From JBCBTD01 sp039818825 (GTDB lineage Bacteria; Pseudomonadota; Alphaproteobacteria; Geminicoccales; Geminicoccaceae): DNA of 64,000 bases. The notes beneath the pieces are model-generated. The model had not been told where the DNA came from. It ran no database searches and was given only the letters and a program-made list of their open reading frames with translations. Shown here piece by piece: positions 43,854 to 53,126 of the stretch. The DNA lies in the NCBI GenBank assembly GCA_039818825.1, contig JBCBTD010000011.1, forward strand, positions 1 to 64,000, in the 5' to 3' direction. The first letter of the stretch is position 1, and every line of letters begins with the position of its first letter. A program made the position numbers and the translations under genes.

Positions 43854-45151
43854 CGTCCGCGTCCTTTCTCGTCGCCAAGGGACGGCTGCTCCGTACCTGC
43901 TGCCCTTGGGGCTGCGTGCGCCGTGGCCAGCTCTTCGAGATCGACGGCACTGGTCATCGCATCGTGTGCGCGCTCGAACGCGTCGTCCCGGAGCGCGCGC
44001 GCGGCCGGTCCGAACAGCTCCTCGTCGAGCGCCGCGAGGGCGGCAAGGCTCTTCTGCAATCTGACCGCGACCTCCAAACAGCCGGCCCCGTCGCGGGCGA
44101 TCGGGCGGAACACGTCGGCGAGCAGGTCCTGCGCGTCGAGGTCGACGACGTGCAGGTTCGGGAACTCCGGCGCCGGGATGGCGCGTCCTACGGTATCGCC
44201 CCAGCCAGCTAGCACCCGGACCGCCGTGTCCACGACGTCGATGGCGGTGCCGGGATCGTTCACCGCCGGCGACAAAGCACGCGATGCGATTTCGGCCAGA
44301 ACGACGAGGCCGAACCGCGGGTCGTGGTCGAATTCCCGTTGGTTGGCGACGACGAACGCAGCGGTGATGGTGGCTCGTGCCGGGTCGGTCAGTGGGCCCG
44401 TGGCGATGACGACGGGACGGCCCGGATCGAGGTAGGCGCCCGGGCGGACGATCAGGAACAGCTCGGTGCCGATGGTCGTCGCGAGTTCGCCTAGTGCCGG
44501 TATGTCGATGCTCGTGACGTGGCCGAACCGGCCCAGCGTCACGCGATCGCCGATCGTCGGTACGGTCGCCGCAGGACGGCCGCCGCAGAAGCGGTCCTCG
44601 CCCAGGGTCGAGAAGGCGTTGGCGGTGACGCGCTCGACCGCATTGACGGCTTCGGCGACGCCGCCGATGTGCGAGAGCTTGTCGATCCAGGCGATCAGGG
44701 TGGTGATCACCAGACCGATCATAAGCACGGTCAGCGTCAACAGGACGACCGGGCTGCTGTCGTCGTAAAGGCCCGTCGAAAGGGCGATGATCCCCAAAAG
44801 GCTGAAGATCGATGCGCCGATGAACGTCGAGATTGCATTCTGCGCCGTCCGGTCGGCCGTCATCAGCGACCGCGCGCGCGGCGTCGCCGCCCCGGCGGCC
44901 GCCTGGATCGCCTGAACCATCGTTCCGAGCGAGAAGATCGCTACCGCCAACATGCTCGATGCGAGCATGCCGAAGACGTCGCGCAGCGTGTCGCGGTCGA
45001 CCAGCGCCTGCAGCCCTTTGGGCATCAGCGGTTCGAGCAGCGGCGAGAGGAGTATGAACACCACCGCGACGAACGCGTAACAGGCGGGCAGAAACCACAA
45101 GCGGCGGCTGAGCCGCAGCGCGAGCTGCGCCGCCCGGGCAGCACCGCCCAT
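43850..45151 (-). CDS. DUF2254 family membrane protein
   Basis: Inner-membrane protein of 433 aa matching the DUF2254 family: about four membrane helices in the first 170 residues (LWFLPACYAFVAVVFIL, MLASSMLAVAIFSLGTMVQA, NAISTFIGASIFSLLGII, LLTLTVLMIGLVITTLIA). A long cytoplasmic part follows with DPRFGLVVLAEIASRALSPA, VNDPGTAIDVVDTAVRVLAG and LLADVFRPIARDGAG as conserved family blocks. The role of the family is unknown. It is the first gene of a two-gene unit with the COG3650-like gene, and starts 26 bases after the proB stop, reading the same way. Confidence 0.85.
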   Translation of the reverse strand: MGGAARAAQLALRLSRRLWFLPACYAFVAVVFILLSPLLEPLMPKGLQALVDRDTLRDVFGMLASSMLAVAIFSLGTMVQAIQAAAGAATPRARSLMTADRTAQNAISTFIGASIFSLLGIIALSTGLYDDSSPVVLLTLTVLMIGLVITTLIAWIDKLSHIGGVAEAVNAVERVTANAFSTLGEDRFCGGRPAATVPTIGDRVTLGRFGHVTSIDIPALGELATTIGTELFLIVRPGAYLDPGRPVVIATGPLTDPARATITAAFVVANQREFDHDPRFGLVVLAEIASRALSPAVNDPGTAIDVVDTAVRVLAGWGDTVGRAIPAPEFPNLHVVDLDAQDLLADVFRPIARDGAGCLEVAVRLQKSLAALAALDEELFGPAARALRDDAFERAHDAMTSAVDLEELATAHAAPRAAGTEQPSLGDEKGRGR

Positions 45152-45177
45152 GCGGCTCGACCCCTGCTGCTGCCGGC

Positions 45178-46290
45178 TCAGAGCAGCACCAAATGGTCGC
45201 GGTGGATGATCTCGTCACGGCCACGGTAGCCGAGGACGGCTTCGGTGGCGTCGCTCTTGAGACCGACGATCCGCCGGGCGTCGTCTGCGTCGTAGGCCGA
45301 AAGCCCCTTGGCGAGCGAGCGGCCGCTGCGGTCACGGACCAGCACGGCGTCGCCTCGGGCAAAGCTGCCGTCGACGGCGATCACGCCGGCGGGCAACAGC
45401 GAACGCCCGGCTCGCAGCGCCGCGGCGGCGCCGTCGTCGATGGTCACGGCACCCGCCGGCGCGAGCGAGCCTGCGATCCAGTCCTTCTTCGCTCGGGTCG
45501 GCGTGGAGTGGGCGTGGAACAGGGTGTGTCGTGCGCCATCGGCGATCCGCTCCAACGCCCCGGGCGCCCGTCCGTCGCCGAGTATGACCCGGCAGCCGGC
45601 GCGGGTCGCCATCCGGGCGGCAGCGAGCTTCGACACCATGCCGCCGGTGCCGACGAGGCTGACGACGCCCGTCGCCATCGCTTCGATCGCCTCGTCGATC
45701 GCCGGCACTTCGGCGACGTGACGAGCCGTGGGATCGCGCCTGGGATCGGCGGTATGCAACCCGTCCACGTCCGACAGCAGCACCAGTGTGTCGGCCATGG
45801 CCATGACCGCGACGCGTGCCGACAGGCGGTCGTTGTCGCCGAAGCGGATCTCGGTGGTCGCCACGGTGTCGTTCTCGTTGACCACCGGTACCGCGCCGAC
45901 CCGCAGCAGCGTTTCCAGCGTGGCCCGGGCGTTGAGGTAGCGGCGCCGGTCTTCGGTATCGTCGGGCGTCAGCAACAATTGCGCACAACCAAGCCCGACG
46001 CTCTGGAGAGCGGCGCGATAGGCATGCGCGAGGGCGATCTGCCCGGCGGCGGCTGCAGCCTGCTTCTCTTCCAGGCGAAGCGTCCGGCTGTCGAGGCGGA
46101 GCACGGCGCGGCCGAGAGCGATGGCCCCGGAGCTGACGAGTATCACGTCGCAACCCTGGGCTTCGAGCCGGGCCACGTCGGCGGCGAGCGCCGCCAGCCA
46201 TTCGCCTCGGAGGTCGCCGTCGTCGTCGACCAACAGCGCCGAGCCGATCTTGACGACGACGCGCTGGCTTCTGCCGAAGAGGCCAGTCAT
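45178..46290 (-). CDS. proB: glutamate 5-kinase
   Basis: First enzyme of proline synthesis: phosphorylates glutamate to gamma-glutamyl phosphate. 370 aa, with the amino-acid kinase domain (VVVKIGSALLVD, ILVSSGAIALGR, VPVVNENDTVATTEIRFGDND, TGGMVSKLAAARMATRAG) and a C-terminal PUA domain (about 275-365) that contains LLPAGVIAVDGSFARGDAV. The ATG overlaps the obgE stop by four bases (ATGA). proA is not in the window. Position after obgE is a common alphaproteobacterial arrangement. Confidence 0.96.
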   Translation of the reverse strand: MTGLFGRSQRVVVKIGSALLVDDDGDLRGEWLAALAADVARLEAQGCDVILVSSGAIALGRAVLRLDSRTLRLEEKQAAAAAGQIALAHAYRAALQSVGLGCAQLLLTPDDTEDRRRYLNARATLETLLRVGAVPVVNENDTVATTEIRFGDNDRLSARVAVMAMADTLVLLSDVDGLHTADPRRDPTARHVAEVPAIDEAIEAMATGVVSLVGTGGMVSKLAAARMATRAGCRVILGDGRAPGALERIADGARHTLFHAHSTPTRAKKDWIAGSLAPAGAVTIDDGAAAALRAGRSLLPAGVIAVDGSFARGDAVLVRDRSGRSLAKGLSAYDADDARRIVGLKSDATEAVLGYRGRDEIIHRDHLVLL

Positions 46291-47303
46291 GCGGCGGCGT
46301 TGGCGCGGCGTGCACGGGCCCGATCGACCTCGCCTTTGGCGGCGCGCAGAATGGTCTGCATGCCTTCGCCGCTGACCGCGGAGAGCCCGAACACCGGCCG
46401 CGCCGCGGTCTCTTCCAGGGTTGCGAGCCGTTCGGCACGGGTCGTTTCGTCGAGCGCGTCGATCTTCGACAGGCAAATCAGCTCGGGCTTGTCGACCAGC
46501 TCGTGGCCGTAGGCCGTCAGCTCGTGGCGGACCGTCCGGTAGGCGCCGGCAACGTCGTCCTCGGTGCCGTCGACCAGGTGGATCAGCACCGCGCAGCGCT
46601 CGACGTGGCCGAGGAACCGGTCACCGAGGCCGACGCCCTCGTGTGCGCCCTCGATCAAGCCCGGAATGTCGGCGACGACGAACACGTCGTGGTCGATCTC
46701 GACGGTACCGAGCTGCGGATGCAGCGTGGTGAACGGGTAGTCGCCGATCTTCGGTTTGGCGTTGGAGCAGGCGGCAAGGAACGTCGATTTCCCCGCGTTG
46801 GGCAGGCCGACCAGCCCGCAGTCGCCCAGCAGTTTGAGGCGCAGCCAGACCCAGAGCTCCTCGCCCGGCCAGCCCGGATCGGCTCGCCGCGGCGCCCGGT
46901 TGGTCGAGGTCTTGTAGCGAGCATTGCCGAAGCCGCCGTCGCCGCCTTTTGCCAGCAGCACTGCTTCGTCCGGCTCGGTCAAGTCGAACAGCACGGTTTC
47001 GCGGTCGTCGGCGAGGATCTGGGTGCCGACTGGGACGGCGAGGGTCAGGGTCGTCCCGCTCTTGCCGGTGCGGTCGGAGCCCATGCCGTGCATGCCCCGC
47101 GGGGCTTTGAAGTGCTGCTTGTAGCGGAAGTCGATCAGCGTGTTGAGCGCGTTGTCGGCCCGAACCACGACGTCTCCGCCGCGCCCACCGTCACCGCCGT
47201 TGGGCCCGCCGTCGGGGATGAACTTTTCACGACGAAAGGCGATGCAGCCATTGCCGCCGTCGCCCGCCTTGATCCAGACTTTGGCTTCGTCGAGAAACCG
47301 CAT
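46287..47303 (-). CDS. obgE: GTPase Obg (CgtA)
   Basis: Essential ribosome-associated GTPase, 338 aa. The glycine-rich N-terminal Obg fold (MRFLDEAKVWIKAGDGGNG, GDGGRGGDVV) leads to the G domain with G1 GLPNAGKST, switch YPFTTLHP, G3 DIPGLIEGA and the LSKID guanine-specificity motif. The protein ends soon after the G domain, as in many alphaproteobacterial versions that lack the long C-terminal OCT domain. It follows rplU and rpmA on the same strand, the classic operon order, and is translationally coupled to proB. Confidence 0.97.
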   Translation of the reverse strand: MRFLDEAKVWIKAGDGGNGCIAFRREKFIPDGGPNGGDGGRGGDVVVRADNALNTLIDFRYKQHFKAPRGMHGMGSDRTGKSGTTLTLAVPVGTQILADDRETVLFDLTEPDEAVLLAKGGDGGFGNARYKTSTNRAPRRADPGWPGEELWVWLRLKLLGDCGLVGLPNAGKSTFLAACSNAKPKIGDYPFTTLHPQLGTVEIDHDVFVVADIPGLIEGAHEGVGLGDRFLGHVERCAVLIHLVDGTEDDVAGAYRTVRHELTAYGHELVDKPELICLSKIDALDETTRAERLATLEETAARPVFGLSAVSGEGMQTILRAAKGEVDRARARRANAAA

Positions 47304-47353
47304 CGCCCTGCTCCCGAATCACCGACCCGACCGGGCCAATGGTCGGGCAGGTG

Positions 47354-47623
47354 TTACTCCGCGGCGTCGACCACTGGAACTACGCCAACGAAGGTGCGTC
47401 CCTTGTAGCCCTTCTTGAATTGCACCTTGCCCTCGGTCAGGGCGAACAAGGTGAAATCGCGGCCGAGGCCGACGTTCGGGCCTGGGTGGAACTTGGTGCC
47501 GCGCTGGCGAACCAAAATGTTGCCGGGGATCACCGCCTCGCCACCGAACTTCTTCACGCCCAGCCGTTGACCCGGGCTGTCGCGACCGTTGCGCGAGCTG
47601 CCGCCTGCTTTCTTGTGCGCCAT
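47354..47623 (-). CDS. rpmA: 50S ribosomal protein L27
   Basis: 89-aa L27, starting MAHKKAGGSSRNGRDS, the conserved N-terminal tail that reaches the peptidyl-transferase centre, then RLGVKKFGGEAVIPGNILVR and GLGRDFTLFAL. ATG 47623 is fixed by family alignment; the frame is open further upstream but belongs to no gene. It sits 26 bases after rplU. Confidence 0.98.
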   Translation of the reverse strand: MAHKKAGGSSRNGRDSPGQRLGVKKFGGEAVIPGNILVRQRGTKFHPGPNVGLGRDFTLFALTEGKVQFKKGYKGRTFVGVVPVVDAAE

Positions 47624-47649
47624 GGATCGCTCCTCGCCGCCAGCCGCCC

Positions 47650-47964
47650 TCAGGCGACGGCGATCTCCTTGATGCGCAGCACGCTGAGCTGCTGCCGATG
47701 GCCGGTCTTGCGCCGCGAGTTCTTTCGCCGCCGCTTCTTGAAGACGGTGAGCTTCGGGCCCTTGGCCTGCTCCAACAATTCGGCGCTGACGGTCGCACCC
47801 TCGAGCAGCGGCGAGCCGAGCTGCACGGTGCCCTCGCCGCCGACCATCAACACCTCGTCGAAGCTGACCATGTCGCCGGCCTCGCCGGCCAGTCGCTCGA
47901 CCTGAATGACGTCGTTGGCGGCAACGCGGTACTGCTTGCCGCCGGTTTTGATCACTGCGTACAT
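47650..47964 (-). CDS. rplU: 50S ribosomal protein L21
   Basis: 104-aa L21 starting MYAVIKTGGKQYRVAANDVI, with the signature FKKRRRKNSRRKTGHRQ near the C-terminus. It is the first gene of the leftward housekeeping operon rplU-rpmA-obgE-proB. Its promoter must lie in the short region shared with the divergent ribB gene. Confidence 0.98.
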   Translation of the reverse strand: MYAVIKTGGKQYRVAANDVIQVERLAGEAGDMVSFDEVLMVGGEGTVQLGSPLLEGATVSAELLEQAKGPKLTVFKKRRRKNSRRKTGHRQQLSVLRIKEIAVA

Positions 47965-48137
47965 CGTGAACGGATCCGGATACGATGAGCCGCCATCGAG
48001 AACTCGCGGCGGCAGCGGCCGCGGAAACTAGCGAATCGCCTCGGTTTGTCAACGGTCGGCCGGTGCGCTCTGGTCAGGCCGACGGGCCGCCCTTAGGTGT
48101 GCGTTTCGCTTCCGTCTTCGACACCGCAAGGGCCGCC

Positions 48138-49247
48138 ATGACCGATCTCGACAGCATCGACGCCGCCATCGCGGCGATCCGCGACGGCGGCATGGTCATC
48201 GTCGTCGACGACGACGACCGCGAGAACGAGGGTGATCTGGTCGTGGCCGCCGATCGGGCATCGCCGGAGAGCGTCGCCTTCATGATCCGTCACACCAGCG
48301 GCATCCTCTGCGTACCGCTGCCGCCGGCCGAGGCACGACGGTTGCGGCTCGACCCGATGGTCAGCGCCAACGACGCACCACTCGCCACTGCGTTCACCGT
48401 CTCGGTCGACTATCGCCCGGGGCTGACGACCGGCATCTCTGCCGAGGAGCGGACCGCCACGGTCCGGGCACTGGCCAACGGCAACGCCGGGGCCGAGGAC
48501 TTCGTGCGGCCGGGCCACGTGTTCCCGCTGGTCGCCAAGGACGGCGGCGTCCTGGTCAGGTCCGGCCACACCGAGGCGGCGGTCGATCTGGCCAAGCTCG
48601 CTGGCCGCGCGCCGGTCGGGGTGATCGGCGAGCTGGTCAACGACGACGGTAGCGTCAAACGCCTCGCCGACTGCACCGCCTTCGCCAAGACCCACGGTCT
48701 GTTGGTCGTTTCCATCGCCGATCTCATCGACTACCGCCAGCGTCGCGAACAGCTGGTCGAGCGGGTCGCCGTGTTCGAGCTGGCGACGCCCGCAGGTCCG
48801 GCGCAGGCCTTCGTCTACCAGACGCCGTTCGACCAGTTCCAACATCTGGCGCTCGTGTTCGGCGACGTTCGGTCGTCGCCGCCGGTGCTGGCGCGCATCC
48901 ACCGCGAGCAGGTCGTGGCCGACCTTTTCGCCAGCGAGGTCGCCGGCGGTGCGGCGCGGCTCGCTCTGGAGCGGATCGGCGCCGAGGGGCGCGGCGTGTT
49001 GGTTTATCTCCGCGACGGACTGGCCGCGGCACCGCCCGAGGGCGAGGAGATGGACGCGGCCACCCACGACCGCCACGACAGCGCGACCGCGCGCCGGGAC
49101 CGCTGGCGCGAGGTCGGCATCGGCGCCCAGATCCTGCGCGATCTCGGGATCCAGAGCATCCGCCTGCTGTCGACCAGCCACCGCCAATATGTGGGTATCG
49201 GCGGCTTCGGCATCGAGATCGTCGCCACGGAGCCGCTCGACGGCTGA
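48138..49247 (+). CDS. ribB: 3,4-dihydroxy-2-butanone-4-phosphate synthase with a degenerate GTP cyclohydrolase II domain
   Basis: Riboflavin-pathway enzyme of 369 aa. Residues 1-205 form the RibB domain: VIVVDDDDRENEGDLVVAAD (metal-binding acidic loop), FMIRHTSGILCVPL, RPGHVFPLVAKDGGVL and RSGHTEAAVDLAKLAG. The C-terminal part aligns with GTP cyclohydrolase II, but the zinc-site cysteines are gone: the region reads RIHREQVVADLF and then EVAGGAARLAL instead of the usual C...C-x-C. VGIGAQILRDLGIQSIRLL remains. So only the RibB activity is expected. ATG 48138 follows AAGGG. No FMN riboswitch is seen in the leader. Confidence 0.9.
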   Translation: MTDLDSIDAAIAAIRDGGMVIVVDDDDRENEGDLVVAADRASPESVAFMIRHTSGILCVPLPPAEARRLRLDPMVSANDAPLATAFTVSVDYRPGLTTGISAEERTATVRALANGNAGAEDFVRPGHVFPLVAKDGGVLVRSGHTEAAVDLAKLAGRAPVGVIGELVNDDGSVKRLADCTAFAKTHGLLVVSIADLIDYRQRREQLVERVAVFELATPAGPAQAFVYQTPFDQFQHLALVFGDVRSSPPVLARIHREQVVADLFASEVAGGAARLALERIGAEGRGVLVYLRDGLAAAPPEGEEMDAATHDRHDSATARRDRWREVGIGAQILRDLGIQSIRLLSTSHRQYVGIGGFGIEIVATEPLDG

Positions 49248-49257
49248 CGCCCAGTGG

Positions 49258-49776
49258 TCAGTCGTCGGCGCGCCAGCCGACGGTGGCGTTCGGGTGGCTG
49301 TCGGTGCTGGCGAAGTACGGCTTCAGGTCCACGACCGGTGTGCGGTCGAGGCAGTCCAGGCCGCGAACGTGAAGCACGGCGCCGTCGATCCGCTCCAAGG
49401 GCACGGCGCCGATGCCGATCGGGTTCGGGCGATTGGGCGAGCGCAAGGCAAACGTACCGAGCGGTCGCGGTGCATGACCGGGTGTTTGGACCAGGAAATC
49501 ACGCCGGGCGTGATCGAGCCAGTAGAGCACCCACAAATGGCTGGACCCCTCAAGCCCGTCGAGGGCAGCAATCCACGCCGGATCCAACTCGATTCGGCAA
49601 CGCGCGTCGCTGGCGATCGTATTCTTCGGGCACTGACCTCTGACGGTCCAAGGCGTCCGGGCCCGGCCGATGAACGTGATGCTCGCATCGACCGGCGACG
49701 GCGCTCTCGCCAGCACCTGCTCGCCGGGCCGAAGCGTCGTGCCATTGGGGTCGTTCACCGCGCCGGACCTCTTCAT
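49258..49776 (-). CDS. TrmO/TsaA-like protein (tRNA t6A methyltransferase family)
   Basis: 172-aa protein of the TsaA/TrmO family, whose characterised member methylates t6A at position 37 of some tRNAs. Visible: ITFIGRARTPW, LWVLYWLDHARRD, FALRSPNRPNPIGIGAVPLE (the family signature, SAM-binding) and TPVVDLKPYFAS. The start is uncertain: ATG 49776 (MKRSGAVNDP) fits the family length, while ATG 49860 would add 28 residues; neither has a strong ribosome site. It is convergent with ribB, ten bases apart. Confidence 0.88.
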   Translation of the reverse strand: MKRSGAVNDPNGTTLRPGEQVLARAPSPVDASITFIGRARTPWTVRGQCPKNTIASDARCRIELDPAWIAALDGLEGSSHLWVLYWLDHARRDFLVQTPGHAPRPLGTFALRSPNRPNPIGIGAVPLERIDGAVLHVRGLDCLDRTPVVDLKPYFASTDSHPNATVGWRADD

Positions 49777-49979
49777 CGTTGACGCCGCTTGGCTTCGCTG
49801 ATCAACGCCAGCACCGCTGTGCGGACCTTGGTCGGTCTCCGGCCGGCCGGCAACCGCCATGGCGCGGGCCGCGTGCCGATCTTCGCGAGTGAGAAGAGGG
49901 CGCCGGTTCCGGCAAGTTGACCTTTCGTCGTCGAGGGTGTCCCCTCCGCCGATGCCGAACGGGCGGAGTGCGATCGGTT

Positions 49980-51584
49980 ATGGTTTTGAAGCCGTCCTAC
50001 ACGGCTTGGCGCGAGGGGTTTCGCTGGCGCATCCCCAAGCGTTTCAACATCGCGAGCGCGATCTTCGACCGCAACGATCCCGAGCAACTCGCCTTGATCG
50101 ACGCGCGCGGCACGGCGCAGCTGCGCGCGTACCGGTTCGGCGAGCTCGACGTCTTGTCCAACCGGCTGGCGAACGTGCTGATCGACCGGGGCCTGATGCC
50201 GGGCGATCGCGTCGGCATCTTGATGCCTCAGCGCGCCGATACCGCCATCGTCCATCTCGCCGTCTACAAGGCTGGCGCCGTAGCGGTGCCGTTGTTCGTC
50301 GCGTTCGGCCAGGAAGCCACGAGGTTCCGATTGTTCGATTCCGGCGCTGCGTTCGTCTTGACCGACCAGGACAACGCCGAGCGCGTCCGCGCGATCGCCC
50401 GCGAGCGAGAGGGCGGGGTGGTGGTGATCGACGTCGACGATGCCCGCTTCGCCCGCGACCTCGAGGCAACCGACAGCTGGTGCGCTCACGAGGCGACCGA
50501 TGCCGACGACCCGGCCCTGATCATCTACACCTCAGGCACGACCGGCGCGCCGAAGGGCGCCGTCCACGGCCACCGCGTGCTGCTTGGCCACTTGCCCGGT
50601 GTCGAGATGCCCCATGAGGGCTTTCCGCAGCCGAACGACCGTTTCTGGACTCCGGCGGACTGGGCTTGGATCGGTGGTCTGCTCGACGTGCTGCTGCCCA
50701 GTCTCTACCACGGTGTGCCGGTGGTCGCCGGGCCGGGCGGCAAGTTCGATCCGCACGCGGCCGTCGGCTTCATGGCGCGGCACGAGGTGCGCAACGTCTT
50801 CATGCCGCCGACGGCCCTGCGCTTGATGCGCCGCGCCGAGGTCGACGCGTCCGCCGTGCGCTTGCGCACCATGGGCAGCGGCGGCGAGCCGCTAGGCGAC
50901 GACCTCGTCGCCTGGGTGCGGCAGAGCTTCGGTGTCGAGGTCAACGAGTTCTATGGCCAAACGGAAGCCAACCTTCTGGTCAGCGGCATGGCTTCGTCGT
51001 TCCCGAGGCGCGGCAATGCGATCGGTCGGGCGGTCCCGGGCCATCGGGTCGCCGTCGTCGGCGAGACGGGCGAGCCGGTGCCTGCCAACACTCCTGGGCT
51101 GATCGCGCTCGCCATGCCCGATCCGGTCGCGTTCCTCGGCTACTGGAACGATCTGGAGGCGACCCGCGCCAAGTATCAAGGCACGTGGCTGGTGACCGGC
51201 GACGTCGGGCGCATCGACGACGAGGGCTACGTCACGTTCCTCGGGCGCAGCGACGACCTCATCAACAGCGCCGGCTACCGGATCGGCCCGAGCGAGGTCG
51301 AAGCGGCGATCCAGGGCCATCCGGACGTCGCCCAGGTCGCCGTCGTCGGCGTGCCCGATGCCGAGCGCGGGGAGGCGGTCGTCGCCTGCGTCGTGCTCCG
51401 AACCGACACGACGCCGGAGCCCGACCTCCTGCAACGCCTCGGCGAGCGTGTCCGCGGCAGTGTCGGCGGACACGCGGTGCCACGTCGTGTCGTCGTCCGC
51501 GAGAGCCTGCCGCTCACCGCCACCGGCAAAGTGCTGCGCCGCGACTTGCGCGCGCTCCTCGCCGTCGACGATCGGCAGTCCTGA
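49980..51584 (+). CDS. acyl-CoA synthetase (AMP-forming, ANL superfamily)
   Basis: Soluble enzyme of 534 aa activating a fatty or short-chain acid to its CoA ester. Motifs in order: IIYTSGTTGAPKGAVHGHR, NEFYGQTEANLL, TWLVTGDVGRIDDEGYVTFLGRSDDLINSAGYRIGPSEVE and the C-terminal LTATGKVLRRDL with the catalytic Lys. MPPTALRLMRR recalls acetyl/propionyl/butyryl-type synthetases. The ATG lies after GGGCGGAG. The stop overlaps the trkH start (TGATG), so the two are co-translated although their functions differ. Substrate length is not resolved. Confidence 0.9.
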   Translation: MVLKPSYTAWREGFRWRIPKRFNIASAIFDRNDPEQLALIDARGTAQLRAYRFGELDVLSNRLANVLIDRGLMPGDRVGILMPQRADTAIVHLAVYKAGAVAVPLFVAFGQEATRFRLFDSGAAFVLTDQDNAERVRAIAREREGGVVVIDVDDARFARDLEATDSWCAHEATDADDPALIIYTSGTTGAPKGAVHGHRVLLGHLPGVEMPHEGFPQPNDRFWTPADWAWIGGLLDVLLPSLYHGVPVVAGPGGKFDPHAAVGFMARHEVRNVFMPPTALRLMRRAEVDASAVRLRTMGSGGEPLGDDLVAWVRQSFGVEVNEFYGQTEANLLVSGMASSFPRRGNAIGRAVPGHRVAVVGETGEPVPANTPGLIALAMPDPVAFLGYWNDLEATRAKYQGTWLVTGDVGRIDDEGYVTFLGRSDDLINSAGYRIGPSEVEAAIQGHPDVAQVAVVGVPDAERGEAVVACVVLRTDTTPEPDLLQRLGERVRGSVGGHAVPRRVVVRESLPLTATGKVLRRDLRALLAVDDRQS

Positions 51585-53068
51585 TGCGACGGCCCAAGCC
51601 GGTGCGCACCGGCGGCCCCTTCGACCTGCGTCCGGTCCTGCGGGTCATCGGCGTGCTGTTGACGGTGCTGGCCGCGTTCATGATGCCGTCGATGTTCGCC
51701 GACCTCTTGGTCGGCAATCCGGACTGGCTGGTCTTCATGCTTGCTTCGGGCGTTACCCTGTTCGTTGGAATCACGTTCCTTTTGGCCAACCGTGGCGCGA
51801 CCATGGCGGTCCTCTCGACCCGTCAGGCGTTCATCCTGACCACCGCAGTTTGGGCCGTGCTGACGGTCTTTGCTTCGCTGCCGTTCCTTTACTCCGAGGA
51901 GGGCATGGCTCCGGCGGATGCGTTCTTCGAGGCGATGAGCGGGATCACCACCACCGGCGCCACCGTGATGAGCGATCTCGACCATGCGCCGCCGGGCCTC
52001 CTCTTGTGGCGCTCGATGCTGCAGTGGTTGGGCGGCATCGGCATCATCGTCATGGGCGTCGCCGTTCTGCCGCTCCTGTCCGTCGGCGGGATGCAGCTGT
52101 TCCGCACGGAGAATTCGGACCGGTCCGACAAGATCCTGCCGCGGGCGGCCCAGCTGGCCTCGGCGATCGGCGCCATCTACTTCGCGTTCACGTTCGCCTG
52201 CGCCGCCTGCTACTGGATGGCGGGCATGACCACCTTCGATGCGTTGAACCACGCGATGACGACGGTGGCGACCGGCGGTTACTCGACCCGCGATGCGTCG
52301 ATGGCCGCCTTCCAGAGCCCGATGATCGAGTGGACGGCGGTCACCTTCATGTTGGTCGGCGCCGTGCCGTTCGTGCTCTACATCCAGGCGGCGAACGGCA
52401 ACCTGCGCGCGTTGTTCAGGGACGTGCAGGTGCTGTGGTTCGCAGGCATCGTGATCGGCAGTTGGGCGACGCTGAGCATCGCGCTGGCGGTCGGCCGTGG
52501 CGACGAGCCGTTGACCGCGCTGCGACTAGCTGCGTTCAACACCACCTCGGTGATCACCGGGACCGGCTACGCCAGCCAGGATTTCGGCGCGTGGGGGCCA
52601 TTGGCCGTCGCCTGCTTCTTCTTCTTGATGTGCGTCGGCGGCTGCACCGGGTCGACCACCGGCGGCATCAAGGTGTTCCGGTTCGCCGTGCTTTACGCGA
52701 TCGCCCGGACGCAGGTTCTTCGGCTGATCCAGCCGAACGGTGTGTTTCTCGCGACCTATGCCGGCCGGCCGGTCCCGGACGCGGTAGCGATCTCGGTGAT
52801 GGCGTTTTTCTTCGTCTTCGCACTCTCGTTCTCGGTCTTGGCCGTCGTCCTCTCGGCGATCGGGCTCGACTATCTGACGGCGATGTCGGCCTCGGTCTCG
52901 GCGCTGGCCAACGTCGGTCCCGGTCTTGGCAACCACATCGGGCCTGCCTACCACTACGGCGATCTGCCTGATGTCGCCAAATGGCTGTTGGCGCTCGGCA
53001 TGCTGCTCGGCCGGCTGGAGATGTTCACCGTGCTCGTCCTGTTGACGCCTGCCTTCTGGCGGAGTTGA
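51584..53068 (+). CDS. trkH: TrkH-type potassium uptake protein
   Basis: Inner-membrane channel-like subunit of 494 aa, part of the Trk K+ uptake system. The four pore-loop units with conserved Gly are visible: MSGITTTGATVMSDL, TTVATGGYSTRD, TSVITGTGYAS and SALANVGPGLGN. About ten hydrophobic segments surround them. LRRMLQ-like and GGCTGSTTGGIKVFR stretches are family blocks. No trkA regulator gene is in the window. Start at the ATG that overlaps the synthetase stop. Confidence 0.93.
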   Translation: MRRPKPVRTGGPFDLRPVLRVIGVLLTVLAAFMMPSMFADLLVGNPDWLVFMLASGVTLFVGITFLLANRGATMAVLSTRQAFILTTAVWAVLTVFASLPFLYSEEGMAPADAFFEAMSGITTTGATVMSDLDHAPPGLLLWRSMLQWLGGIGIIVMGVAVLPLLSVGGMQLFRTENSDRSDKILPRAAQLASAIGAIYFAFTFACAACYWMAGMTTFDALNHAMTTVATGGYSTRDASMAAFQSPMIEWTAVTFMLVGAVPFVLYIQAANGNLRALFRDVQVLWFAGIVIGSWATLSIALAVGRGDEPLTALRLAAFNTTSVITGTGYASQDFGAWGPLAVACFFFLMCVGGCTGSTTGGIKVFRFAVLYAIARTQVLRLIQPNGVFLATYAGRPVPDAVAISVMAFFFVFALSFSVLAVVLSAIGLDYLTAMSASVSALANVGPGLGNHIGPAYHYGDLPDVAKWLLALGMLLGRLEMFTVLVLLTPAFWRS

Positions 53069-53126
53069 TCGACCCTGCGGTCGGCGACGCTGGCGCCTGA
53101 CGGAGCCACGAGCACGGGAGGACGAC

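Noticed and set aside
47985..48137. FMN riboswitch upstream of ribB
   Set aside because: I looked for the conserved paired regions of the FMN element and did not find them; the leader is short and GC-rich with no such core.
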